From Didemnitutus sp047777955 (GTDB lineage Bacteria > Verrucomicrobiota > Verrucomicrobiia > Opitutales > Opitutaceae): DNA of 64,000 bases. Numbering within the stretch: position 1 is the first letter of the stretch; every line of letters begins with the position of its first letter. The notes beneath the pieces were generated by a model, which saw only the letters and a list, made by a program, of their open reading frames with translations, did not search any database and was not told the DNA's origin. The DNA lies in assembly GCF_047777955.1 (NCBI RefSeq), contig NZ_CP180537.1, positions 1,984,001 to 2,048,000 on the forward strand, written 5' to 3'. Positions 36,110 through 43,916 of this stretch are shown here, in pieces. Both the position numbers and the translations under genes were made by a program.

Positions 36110-37521
36110 TGCGCCTGCTTCGCGACCTTGTAGACGACGGGTTCCTCGCCCTGGGGCAGCGCGAGGAGGTCGTAATCGTGGAAGGAGTTGATCGTCACCT
36201 CCGCGAACCGGCCGACGGGCAGGCTCTTTGGCACGTAGACGCGGCCGTCGATGTCCGGGGCGTCGGCTTCGCCGCGGGCGACGCCGGGCTCTTCGACGAG
36301 GACGCGGAGCTTGCGGCCGACGTAGCTCTTGGAGACTTCGCGGGCGATTTCCTTCTGGAGCGCCATCGTCTTGTGCCAGCGGGCCTCCTTCACCTTGGGC
36401 GGGAGCTGGTCGGCCATCTTCGCGGCGCGGGTGCCTTCTTCCTGCGAGTATTTGAACACGCCAAGGCGCTCGAACTTCGTCTCGCGGATGAACTGGCAGA
36501 GCTCGTCGACGTCGGCCTCGGTCTCGCCGGGGAAGCCGACGATGAACGTCGTGCGGACCGCGATGCCGGGGATGCCGGCGCGGATGCGCTGGATCAGGTC
36601 GCGGATGTAGGCGCCGCTGGTCTCGCGCTGCATCAGGCCGAGCATGTGGTCGCTGATGTGCTGGAGCGGGATGTCGATGTAGCGGGCGACCTTCGGACAC
36701 TCGGCGATGGTCTTGATCAGTTCGTCGGACCAGTGCGCGGGGTGCGTGTAGAGCAGGCGAATCCAGAAATCGCCATCGATGGCGTTGAGCTCGCGGAGGA
36801 GGGTGGTGAGCGCGGTGCCGCGGGAGGAGTCGACCGGCGTGCGCGGGTTCGGGCGCTGTTCCCACGTGTCCATGCCGAAGAAGGTCGTGTCCTGGGAGAT
36901 TAGGTTGATCTCCTTCACGCCCTCGGCGACGAGGCGGCGCGCCTCGGCGACGACGCTCTCGACGGTGCGGCTGCGGTGGCGGCCGCGGATCTGCGGGATG
37001 ATGCAGAAGGTGCACGGGTGGTTGCAGCCTTCGGCGATCTTGAGGTAGGCAAAATGAGCCGGCGTGAGCCGGAAGCGCGGCGTGTCGTAGTCGGGGATCC
37101 AGGTCGACTTGCCCTCGATGAACGAGACCGGCGCGTCCTTCTTGCCGCGTTCCTTGGCGTAGATCTCCTCGATGATCGGCGCGACCTTGGTGACCTGGTC
37201 GAGGCCGATGAAGGCGTCGACCTCGGGCATCGCGTTCGGCAGGTCCTTGGAGAAGCGCTGCGACATGCAGCCGGCGACGATCAGCTTCTGCTCCTTGCGG
37301 CGCTTGCGCATGCCGCGGTTCTGATGGACCTCGAGGATGTGGCCGATCGATTCCTCCTTGGAGGAGTCGATGAAGGAGCACGTGTTGACGATCACGACGT
37401 CGGCCTTCTCCGCCTCCGGGATGACCTGCATGCCGGCCTGGTGGAGGTGGCCGACCATGATCTCGCTATCGACGAGATTCTTCGCGCAACCGAGGGAGAT
37501 GAGGCTGACCTTGATCGACAT
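36106..37521 (-). CDS. rimO: Ribosomal protein S12 methylthiotransferase
   Basis: A 471-residue radical SAM enzyme that methylthiolates the conserved Asp of ribosomal protein uS12. Three N-terminal cluster cysteines are present (GCAKN, NTCSF, VAGCMSQR). The radical-SAM motif CNHPCTFCIIP (CxxxCxxC) lies near residue 165, and a TRAM domain follows at the C-terminus. RimO rather than MiaB is indicated by the SLGCAKNLVDSE N-terminus. Its start is ten bases from a perfect GC-rich hairpin (37531-37550), and no Shine-Dalgarno sequence is visible. The lipoprotein gene overlaps its stop. Confidence 0.95.
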   Translation of the reverse strand: MSIKVSLISLGCAKNLVDSEIMVGHLHQAGMQVIPEAEKADVVIVNTCSFIDSSKEESIGHILEVHQNRGMRKRRKEQKLIVAGCMSQRFSKDLPNAMPEVDAFIGLDQVTKVAPIIEEIYAKERGKKDAPVSFIEGKSTWIPDYDTPRFRLTPAHFAYLKIAEGCNHPCTFCIIPQIRGRHRSRTVESVVAEARRLVAEGVKEINLISQDTTFFGMDTWEQRPNPRTPVDSSRGTALTTLLRELNAIDGDFWIRLLYTHPAHWSDELIKTIAECPKVARYIDIPLQHISDHMLGLMQRETSGAYIRDLIQRIRAGIPGIAVRTTFIVGFPGETEADVDELCQFIRETKFERLGVFKYSQEEGTRAAKMADQLPPKVKEARWHKTMALQKEIAREVSKSYVGRKLRVLVEEPGVARGEADAPDIDGRVYVPKSLPVGRFAEVTINSFHDYDLLALPQGEEPVVYKVAKQAQ

Positions 37522-37530
37522 AAATGAAAT

Positions 37531-37550
37531 GCGCCCGCGGCTGCGGGCGC
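37531..37550 (-). terminator. Hairpin between the 32-residue protein gene and rimO
   Basis: Perfect stem GCGCCCGC/GCGGGCGC with a 4-nt loop. On the minus strand it is followed by ATTTCATTT and then the rimO ATG ten bases away. It may terminate the small upstream gene or act as an attenuator or translation-control element for rimO. Confidence 0.6.
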
Positions 37551-37576
37551 GAAAGGGTGGGCGTTGTCGCCGCGGC

Positions 37577-37675
37577 TTACTTCTTCTTGGCCTTCGCCTT
37601 GTTGGCGGCGTTCTTGCGCTTCATGTAAGCGACGCGGCGTTTCTTCTTAATGACCTTGTTGTATTGTTTGCCCAT
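37577..37675 (-). CDS. 32-residue very basic protein of unknown function
   Basis: A 32-codon gene starting at ATG 37675 (MGKQYNKVIKKKRR at the N-terminus) and ending TAA at 37577. Fifteen of 32 residues are Lys or Arg and there is no acidic residue. The stop is TAA, followed by a GC hairpin. The composition suggests RNA or ribosome binding, like very small ribosomal proteins, and it sits immediately upstream of rimO, a ribosome-modifying enzyme. I do not recognise a named family with certainty. The clean codon structure, Lys-rich content in a GC-rich genome and well-placed terminator support a real gene. Confidence 0.7.
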   Translation of the reverse strand: MGKQYNKVIKKKRRVAYMKRKNAANKAKAKKK

Positions 37676-37743
37676 GGTGGTTGGTGAATGAGTGAGGGGG
37701 GATTTGTCCGGATTGCGGGGCGCGAGTCAAGCCCTCCGGCGGC

Positions 37744-38064
37744 TCAGTAGCGGGCGAGCGTCGGGTCGACTTGGAGGGCCCAGGCGTCGATGCCGCCGGC
37801 GACGTTGGTGACATTGTCCCAGCCGGCGGCGCGCAGGAACTGCGTCACGCGCGCGCTGCGGCCGCCGTGGTGGCAGAGGATGAGCACCTGCCGGTCCTTG
37901 GGGATCTCGTCCAGGCGGGCGGGGATTTCGCGGATGGGGATGTGCTTGCCGCCGGCGACGTGGCAGACGGCGAGCTCGTTCGGCTCCCGGACGTCGATGA
38001 GCAGGGCCCCGGCCTCGAGGAGGCGGGCGGAGTCGGCGGCGGTGGTTTCGAGCGGGAAAGGCAT
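37744..38064 (-). CDS. Rhodanese-like domain protein
   Basis: A 106-residue single-domain cytoplasmic rhodanese. IDVREPNELAVCHVAGGKHIP and the active-site loop CHHGGRSARV carry the catalytic Cys and the loop that binds sulfur. WDNVTNVAGGIDAWAL is the standard C-terminus. It may transfer sulfur to thiophilic acceptors or act as a phosphatase-like domain; it resembles GlpE/PspE-type small rhodaneses. It is divergent from the mannose-1-phosphate guanylyltransferase gene, with 87 bp between starts. Confidence 0.9.
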   Translation of the reverse strand: MPFPLETTAADSARLLEAGALLIDVREPNELAVCHVAGGKHIPIREIPARLDEIPKDRQVLILCHHGGRSARVTQFLRAAGWDNVTNVAGGIDAWALQVDPTLARY

Positions 38065-38151
38065 GGGAGCGCCGAAAGTGGGTCAACGCTCCCGAAAGGC
38101 AAACCCAGTTCGCCGTTGACGGAGCGGGGAGGCGCGGAATCGTTGGACGTC

Positions 38152-39237
38152 ATGCCTGCACGCTACGTCGTGATCATGGCCGGCGGCCGGGGCGAACGCT
38201 TCTGGCCAGCCAGCCGTCACTCCACGCCCAAACACCTCCTGCCGATCGTCGGTGAAGCCCCGATGCTCACGCAGACGGTCGAGCGCGTGCTCGGCGTGGC
38301 GCCGCGAGAGAACATCTTCGTCATCACGACGCAGGCCCAGCTCGCCGGCGTCCGCGCGGCCTGTCCGCAGCTGCCCGTGGAAAATCTCGTGGCCGAGCCG
38401 ATGGGGCGCGACACCGCCGCAGCGACCGGCCTCGCCATGCTGCTGGTGCAGCAGCGCGATCCGCAGGCGGCTTTCGCCATGCTGCCGGCCGACCACGTGA
38501 TCCACGACGTGCGCGAATACCAGGCGCTGCTCAACGCCGCGTTCGCCACGGCCGAGAGCGCCGACGTGCTCGTGACGCTCGGCATCAAGCCGACGGAGCC
38601 GGCCACGGGCTTCGGCTACATCGAGCAGGCCGGTCCGTGGAAGAACGTCGCCGGTCGCGAGGTGATTTCCGTGAAGCGCTTTGTCGAAAAGCCCGATCTC
38701 GCGACGGCGCAGGAATACCTGGCCTCGGGCCGCTACCTCTGGAACGCGGGCATGTTTGTCTGGCGCGTGCCGGTGGTCGAGGCGGGCCTGAAGACCCACG
38801 CGCCGGAACTGCACGCCGGACTTGTCGCCCTGGGGCAGGCGGCGGCGCGGGACGGCTGGGCGAGCGCGCTCGCGGCGGCTTATCCGCACCTGAAGAAGAT
38901 CTCGGTCGATTACGCCTTGATGGAAAAGTCGTCCAACGTCGTCGTGGTGCCGGCGACGTGCGACTGGGACGACGTCGGCGCCTGGCCGGCGATCGCGAAC
39001 CATTTTCCCAAGGACGCGGCGGGCAACGTCCTCCGCGGCCTCGCCATGGTCGAGGGCGGCGCGAACAACATCGTGGTCGCGCGCGACGGCCACCTCACGG
39101 CCGTGGTCGGGGCGAGCGATCTCGTGGTCGTGACCACGGCGGACGCCACGCTGGTCTGCCCGCGCGACAAGGCGCAGGAGATCAAGGCGCTGCTCAAGCG
39201 CCTCGAAGCCGACGCCGAGAAGAAGAAGTTTCTCTGA
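38152..39237 (+). CDS. manC: Mannose-1-phosphate guanylyltransferase
   Basis: A 361-residue cytoplasmic nucleotidyltransferase making GDP-mannose for surface polysaccharides. The GTP-binding loop MAGGRGERFWPASR is at the N-terminus. MGRDTAAATG, FGYIEQAG, FVEKPDLATAQEYL, YLWNAGMFVW and YALMEKSS are all family signatures. There is no C-terminal phosphomannose-isomerase domain, so it is the single-function type. The ATG at 38152 is used. It lies three bases before ruvX, forming a plus-strand run manC-ruvX-truA-comF-accD-folC. Confidence 0.94.
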   Translation: MPARYVVIMAGGRGERFWPASRHSTPKHLLPIVGEAPMLTQTVERVLGVAPRENIFVITTQAQLAGVRAACPQLPVENLVAEPMGRDTAAATGLAMLLVQQRDPQAAFAMLPADHVIHDVREYQALLNAAFATAESADVLVTLGIKPTEPATGFGYIEQAGPWKNVAGREVISVKRFVEKPDLATAQEYLASGRYLWNAGMFVWRVPVVEAGLKTHAPELHAGLVALGQAAARDGWASALAAAYPHLKKISVDYALMEKSSNVVVVPATCDWDDVGAWPAIANHFPKDAAGNVLRGLAMVEGGANNIVVARDGHLTAVVGASDLVVVTTADATLVCPRDKAQEIKALLKRLEADAEKKKFL

Positions 39238-39240
39238 CGG

Positions 39241-39669
39241 ATGCGCTGCCTCGGCATCGACTACGGTGCGAAACGGATCGGCCTCGCCCACGGGGACGAG
39301 ATCGGGGTCGCGACGCCGCTGCCGGCCGTGCTCGAGCCGGCGGGCGACGCGCGCTGGGCGAAGCTGGGCGAGGCGATCCAGGCCCGCCGCATCACCGATC
39401 TCGTGGTCGGTTATCCCTACAACATGGACGGCTCGGTCGGCTTCAAGGCGAAGGAGGTCGACGCGTTCGTGGCCGAGCTGAAGGCGCGCTTCGGCCTGCC
39501 GGTGCACCTGGTCGACGAGACCCTCACGAGCTACGCCGCCGAGTCGTCGATCAAGAAGAAGGACCGCCGCGGCGTGCGCGATAGCGGCCTGATCGATTCG
39601 CGCGCGGCGACGATCATTTTGCAGGACTTCCTCGACCAGCGGAACCCGCCGGTCGCACCCGAGCCATGA
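39241..39669 (+). CDS. ruvX: Putative Holliday junction resolvase / pre-16S rRNA nuclease
   Basis: A 142-residue YqgF/RuvX RNase H-fold nuclease acting in 16S rRNA 5'-end maturation. The first strand CLGIDYGAKRIGLA carries the catalytic Asp. VVGYPYNMDGS and VDETLTSYAAE, with the conserved acidic residue, follow, and DSRAATIILQDFL closes the protein. Its stop overlaps the truA start by four bases (ATGA), so the two are co-translated. Confidence 0.94.
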   Translation: MRCLGIDYGAKRIGLAHGDEIGVATPLPAVLEPAGDARWAKLGEAIQARRITDLVVGYPYNMDGSVGFKAKEVDAFVAELKARFGLPVHLVDETLTSYAAESSIKKKDRRGVRDSGLIDSRAATIILQDFLDQRNPPVAPEP

Positions 39670-40418
39670 CGGCGACCGCGAAGCCCCCGCGCTGGAAGTG
39701 CGTCGTCGCCTACGACGGCAGCGCGTTCGACGGCTGGCAGAGCCAGGAAAGCGGCAACACGATCCAGGACGTGCTCGAGCGGCGGCTGGCGGCGATCTTC
39801 AAGACCCCGCTGCGGCTCCACGGCAGCGGCCGCACGGACGCCGGCGTGCACGCGCTCGGGCAGGTGTTTCATTTCGACGCGGCCTGGCCGCACGGCGCCG
39901 ACAAGCTGCGCCTCGCCCTGCAGGCGACGCTGCCGAAGAGCATCCAGATCGTCAGCGTGCGCCGGGCGCCGGCGAGTTTCCACGCGCGCTTTTCCGCGAA
40001 GGGGAAGGTGTATCGCTATCACGTGTTTCTCGGCGAAGCGGACCCGTTCCATACCGCCTATCGCTGGTCGTTCGACCGGCCGCTCGATTTCGCGGCGATG
40101 GAGCGCGCGGCGAAGGTGCTGCGCGGCCGGCAGGACTTCTGGGCCTTCTCGGGCGAAAACGACCGCACCTACGAGACCACGGTCCGCGACCTGCGCCGGC
40201 TCGAGATCCGGCGGCGCGGGCGCGAGCTGACGTTCACGTTCGAGGCGGACGGCTTTCTCTACAAGATGGTGCGCAGCCTCACCGGCGCGCTGATCAACGT
40301 CGGCCTCGGCAAGCTCACGCCCGCGCACATCGCGGAGCTGATCCGCACGCGCCGGCGCATCCCGACGGTGGTCACGGCGCCGCCGCAGGGCTTGTTTTTG
40401 GTCAAGGTGAAGTATTGA
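39666..40418 (+). CDS. truA: tRNA pseudouridine(38-40) synthase
   Basis: A 250-residue enzyme that makes pseudouridine at positions 38-40 of the tRNA anticodon arm. The catalytic Asp lies in GSGRTDAGVHALGQ, near residue 57. The N-terminal KCVVAYDGSAFDGWQ and the late FLYKMVRSLTGALINVGLGK are family hallmarks. Overlaps ruvX by four bases and is followed by comF after 10 bp. Confidence 0.96.
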   Translation: MTATAKPPRWKCVVAYDGSAFDGWQSQESGNTIQDVLERRLAAIFKTPLRLHGSGRTDAGVHALGQVFHFDAAWPHGADKLRLALQATLPKSIQIVSVRRAPASFHARFSAKGKVYRYHVFLGEADPFHTAYRWSFDRPLDFAAMERAAKVLRGRQDFWAFSGENDRTYETTVRDLRRLEIRRRGRELTFTFEADGFLYKMVRSLTGALINVGLGKLTPAHIAELIRTRRRIPTVVTAPPQGLFLVKVKY

Positions 40419-40428
40419 GTGGCGGGCG

Positions 40429-41163
40429 ATGAACGCCGTGCTGCAACGGGCCTGGCGGGATACGCTCGACGTGGTCTTTCCGCGGACCTGCGTGCACTGC
40501 CAGGGCGTCGTCGAGGCGCACGGCTTGCGGCACCTCTGCCCGGCCTGCGCGCCGCAGCTGCACGTGGTGGCTCCGCCGCACTGCACGACGTGCGGCCATC
40601 CCTACTACGGCGAGTCGGAGGTCAACCGCCTGTGCGAGCACTGCGAGGCGCTGGTGCCGGAGTTTCGCGAGGGCAAGACCGCGATCCTGTCCCGGGGGCC
40701 GGGGCGCGCCCTGATCCACGCGCTGAAATACCACCACGGGCTGCACGTGCTGGAGGACGTCGTCGCGCTGATGCGGCGCGCGCCGGGTTACGCCGATTTC
40801 GTGCGGAGTAAGATTCTCGTGCCCGTGCCCCTGCATCCGCGCAAGCAGCGCGAGCGCGGCTACAACCAGAGCCGATTGCTGGCGGAATGTGCGGTGCAAG
40901 CGGTTGATGGCGAGGCGCGCATCGCGGATTTGCTCGTGCGGGCGGTCGACACGGTTTCCCAAACGCACTTCGACCGCGCCACCCGCCAGCGGAACTTGAA
41001 AAATGCCTTTGCTTTGGCCCCCGGCGCAGTCATAACGCCCGGCCATCATTATCTCCTCATCGATGACGTCTTCACCACGGGTTCCACGCTCAACGCCTGC
41101 GCCGCAGTCCTGCGAAAAGCCGGCGCGTTGAACCTCGACGTCATCACCTTCGGTCACGGCTGA
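40429..41163 (+). CDS. ComF family phosphoribosyltransferase-like protein
   Basis: A 244-residue protein with an N-terminal zinc-ribbon region (CVHCQG, CPAC, CTTCGHP, CEHC) and a C-terminal PRTase domain with the PRPP loop LLIDDVFTTGSTLNACA. ComF/GntX proteins are linked to DNA uptake and to nucleotide or phosphate metabolism. Competence genes are not otherwise seen here, so a precise role is not assigned. VPVPLHPRKQRERGYNQS is a classic ComF block. Sits 10 bp after truA and 13 bp before accD. Confidence 0.92.
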   Translation: MNAVLQRAWRDTLDVVFPRTCVHCQGVVEAHGLRHLCPACAPQLHVVAPPHCTTCGHPYYGESEVNRLCEHCEALVPEFREGKTAILSRGPGRALIHALKYHHGLHVLEDVVALMRRAPGYADFVRSKILVPVPLHPRKQRERGYNQSRLLAECAVQAVDGEARIADLLVRAVDTVSQTHFDRATRQRNLKNAFALAPGAVITPGHHYLLIDDVFTTGSTLNACAAVLRKAGALNLDVITFGHG

Positions 41164-41176
41164 TTTCCCTCGCGCC

Positions 41177-42073
41177 ATGTCGCATTTCTCGAAACCCAAG
41201 CTGGCCACGCCCAAGAAGAAGAAGAACATCCCGGAGGGCCTGTGGACGAAGTGCCCGGTCTCCGGCGAGATCATCTTCAACAAGGACCTTGAGGCGAACC
41301 TCATGGTCGTGCCGAAGAGCGGCTACCATTTCCCCATCGGCTCGCGCGCGCGCATCGCCGGGCTGGTGGACGAGGGGAGCTTCCACGAATACGACGCCGG
41401 CGTGAAGTCGGCCGACCCGCTGAAGTTCGTCGATTCCGCCGCGTATCCCGACCGGATCAAGAAATACGAGAAGGAGAGCGGCCTGCCCGAGGCGGTGATC
41501 TGCGGCACGGGCAAGATCCACGGCATCCCGGTTTCGCTCGCGGTGATGGACTTCCGTTTCTGCGGCGGCGCCATGGGCGCGGCGGTCGGCGAGAAGATCA
41601 CGCGCGCGATCGAGCGCGCGTTGAAGCAGAAATGCCCGTGCATCATCGTCAGCTCGTCCGGCGGCGCCCGCATGCAGGAGGGCATCTACTCGCTCATGCA
41701 GATGGCGAAGACCAGCGCCGCCCTCGGCCGCCTCGCCGAGGCCAAGCTGCCCTTCATCTCGGTGCTCACGCACCCCACGACCGGCGGCGTCACGGCGAGC
41801 TTCGCCACGCTCGGCGACGTGATCATCGCCGAACCCGGCGCCCTGATCGGCTTCGCCGGCGCGCGCGTCATCAAGGAGACCACGAAGCAGACGCTGCCCC
41901 CGGGTTTCCAGACCGCGGAATTTCTCCTCAAGCACGGGTTGGTCGACCAGATCGTGCCGCGCACGGAAATGCGCGACCGCCTGCGCGACCTCCTGCAGGT
42001 TCTCTTCCTCAGGAAGAAAACGCGCGCCGTGGCTGCGGTCACGGCCCACGAGGCCGCGGTCGCCGCGACCTGA
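41177..42073 (+). CDS. accD: Acetyl-CoA carboxylase carboxyltransferase beta subunit with degenerate zinc ribbon
   Basis: A 298-residue carboxyltransferase subunit that moves carboxyl from carboxybiotin to acetyl-CoA in fatty-acid synthesis. The crotonase-like core is fully conserved: VMDFRFCGGAMGAAVGEKI, SSSGGARMQEGI, HPTTGGVTASFA. In contrast, the N-terminal zinc ribbon has lost three of its four Cys ligands. KCPVSGE stands where CxxC is expected, and VVPKSGYH where CPKCGYH is expected. Zinc binding is therefore unlikely. Followed by folC after 17 bp. The partner accA is not in the window. Confidence 0.95.
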   Translation: MSHFSKPKLATPKKKKNIPEGLWTKCPVSGEIIFNKDLEANLMVVPKSGYHFPIGSRARIAGLVDEGSFHEYDAGVKSADPLKFVDSAAYPDRIKKYEKESGLPEAVICGTGKIHGIPVSLAVMDFRFCGGAMGAAVGEKITRAIERALKQKCPCIIVSSSGGARMQEGIYSLMQMAKTSAALGRLAEAKLPFISVLTHPTTGGVTASFATLGDVIIAEPGALIGFAGARVIKETTKQTLPPGFQTAEFLLKHGLVDQIVPRTEMRDRLRDLLQVLFLRKKTRAVAAVTAHEAAVAAT

Positions 42074-42090
42074 TTCCCGGACCGCGCGCG

Positions 42091-43404
42091 ATGCCCTCGC
42101 TGTCTCCGCGCTTCGCCGACTACGCGGCGGCCACGGAGTATCTTTACGCCCTGAAGAGCGTGGGGGTGAAGTTCGGCGTCGACCGCATGCGCGTCTTCGC
42201 GGATGCGCTGGACCATCCCGAGCGCCGCTACCCGGTCGTCCACCTCGCCGGCACCAACGGCAAGGGATCCGTGTCGGCGATGATCGAGTCGATCCTGCGC
42301 CACGCGGGCTACAAGACCGGCCTCTACACCTCGCCGCACCTCGTGAAGCTCGGAGAACGCGTGCAGGTGAACCGCACGATTCTCAGCGAGGCCGAGATCC
42401 TGCGCTACGCGGGGGAACTGGCCCCGGTCGCCGAGCGGCTCGGCGCCGGCGGCCTGGACGAACACCCGAGTTTCTTCGAGTTCATGACCGCGATGGCGTT
42501 CCTGCAGTTCGCGCGGGAGCGCGTGGACGCGGCCGTGATCGAGGTCGGCCTCGGCGGCCGGCTGGACGCCACGAACATCGTGCAGCCGGAGGTGACGGTC
42601 ATCACTTCGATCGGCTACGATCACATGGAGCAGCTGGGCGACACCCTCGCGCAGATCGCCACCGAGAAGGCGGGCATCATCAAGCCCGGCCGCCCGGTCG
42701 TGCTCGGCCGTTTGCCGGCGGACGCCGAGACGGTGATCCGCGCGATCGCCCGCGAGCGCGGGGCGCCGATCAGCGCGGTGCGGGAGATTTACGGCGACGA
42801 CCTGGCGCGCTACCCGGAGACGAATCTCGAGGGCGATTACCAGCGGTGGAACGCCGCCACCGCCACGCTGGCCGCGCGCGGGCTGAGCCCGCGGTTCCCC
42901 CGCCTGGACGAGGCCGCCATCGCGCACGGGTTGCGGCATGTCACCTGGACCGGCCGCTGGGAGCGCACCGCCATCGGCGGCCGTCCCCTCATCCTCGACG
43001 CCTCCCACAATCCCGAAGGCGCCGCCGTGCTGGATGCGAACCTGGCGCGGCTGGTGCAGGAAACCGGCCGGCGCCCGATCGTGGTCACGGGCGTGCTGGG
43101 CGAGTTTCGCGCGCGCGCGCTGTTCGAGGTGATCGCGCGGCACGCCAAGGAAGTGCACCTGATCCCGCCGCACCAGGCCCGCGCCTGCAGCTACGAGGAG
43201 CTCGAGCGCATTGCGGGACCGGCCTTGTCGGGCCGCCTCCGACGCGCGACGATCGAGTCGGTCTTTCCGGATGCCCAGCGCTGCGCGCTCGGATCGGCGG
43301 ACGATATTGTGGTCGTGACCGGCTCTATCTACTTGCTGGGCGAGGTATTGGCTCGGATTCAGCCGGACCGTGGCGCGGGCGAGCAGCGCTTGCAGGATTA
43401 TTGA
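42091..43404 (+). CDS. folC: Dihydrofolate synthase / folylpolyglutamate synthase
   Basis: A 437-residue Mur-ligase-like ATP enzyme adding glutamate to dihydropteroate or folates. The P-loop is HLAGTNGKGSVSAM, near residue 53. The Omega loop TSPHLVKLGERVQVN, then EVGLGGRLDATN and EKAGIIKPG, confirm FolC. The C-terminal ligase part carries LILDASHNPEGA. The ATG at 42091 is chosen; the longer frame upstream overlaps accD. It closes the manC-folC run. Confidence 0.95.
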   Translation: MPSLSPRFADYAAATEYLYALKSVGVKFGVDRMRVFADALDHPERRYPVVHLAGTNGKGSVSAMIESILRHAGYKTGLYTSPHLVKLGERVQVNRTILSEAEILRYAGELAPVAERLGAGGLDEHPSFFEFMTAMAFLQFARERVDAAVIEVGLGGRLDATNIVQPEVTVITSIGYDHMEQLGDTLAQIATEKAGIIKPGRPVVLGRLPADAETVIRAIARERGAPISAVREIYGDDLARYPETNLEGDYQRWNAATATLAARGLSPRFPRLDEAAIAHGLRHVTWTGRWERTAIGGRPLILDASHNPEGAAVLDANLARLVQETGRRPIVVTGVLGEFRARALFEVIARHAKEVHLIPPHQARACSYEELERIAGPALSGRLRRATIESVFPDAQRCALGSADDIVVVTGSIYLLGEVLARIQPDRGAGEQRLQDY

Positions 43405-43487
43405 TTTGGCGGTGCGGATTTCCCGGTCGGATGGTAGGCCGTATGGTGGCTTGCTATAAGCAGCCAATGCGGGATAATTCCATCACT

Positions 43488-43853
43488 ATGGTTACCGACA
43501 AATTCAAGAAGCTGGAGCAATATCAACGGGAGATGGCCAAGCTCGAAAAGGAGCTGGCCGGATTCAATCGCAAGCTGCTCGCCCTGCCGGGCAAGTTTGG
43601 CTTCAAGTCCGTGGACGCTCTGATCGACGCGCTGCGTGCCGCCGCCAAGTCGGGCGGGGCCAAGGTCGCGGCGAAGGCCGCGTCGTCCGGCCGCAAGCCC
43701 CGCGCGGTGATCACGGCCGAGACCAAGCAGAAGCTGAAGGCGCTTGCGCAAGCCGGCAAGACGGGGGCGGAGATCGCCCAGGCGCTCAATATTTCCCTGC
43801 CGAGCGTGCAGAATATCAAGAAAGAGCTCGGCCTCGTCAAAGCGCGCAAGTAA
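43488..43853 (+). CDS. Coiled-coil plus HTH DNA-binding-like protein
   Basis: A 121-residue basic protein. Residues about 3-45 form a Lys/Glu-rich coiled coil (KKLEQYQREMAKLEKELAG), then an Ala/Lys-rich linker, then a C-terminal helix-turn-helix (KALAQAGKTGAEIAQALNIS and VQNIKKELGLVK). This shape, an oligomerising coil linked to a small DNA-binding module, is like that of nucleoid-associated H-NS-type proteins, but no sequence family is certain. An alternative ATG at 43467 adds seven residues. A short AT-richer stretch before it (around 43455) may hold its promoter. Two terminator-like hairpins follow its stop. Confidence 0.7.
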   Translation: MVTDKFKKLEQYQREMAKLEKELAGFNRKLLALPGKFGFKSVDALIDALRAAAKSGGAKVAAKAASSGRKPRAVITAETKQKLKALAQAGKTGAEIAQALNISLPSVQNIKKELGLVKARK

Positions 43854-43859
43854 GCGCCG

Positions 43860-43878
43860 CCGGCTCCGCCGGATTTTT
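43860..43878 (+). terminator. Terminator after the HTH protein gene
   Basis: Short stem CCGGC/GCCGG with loop TCC followed by ATTTTT, seven bases after the stop codon. A second, stronger hairpin follows closely. Confidence 0.65.
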
Positions 43879-43884
43879 GTCTTC

Positions 43885-43916
43885 CAGCCGCGCGGGCCAG
43901 CGCGGCTGTTTTATTT
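43885..43916 (+). terminator. Second terminator, overlapping the 3' end of the convergent purA-like gene
   Basis: A perfect 9-bp stem CAGCCGCGC/GCGCGGCTG with loop GGGCCA is followed by TTTTATTT. Good plus-strand terminator between convergent genes. Confidence 0.82.
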
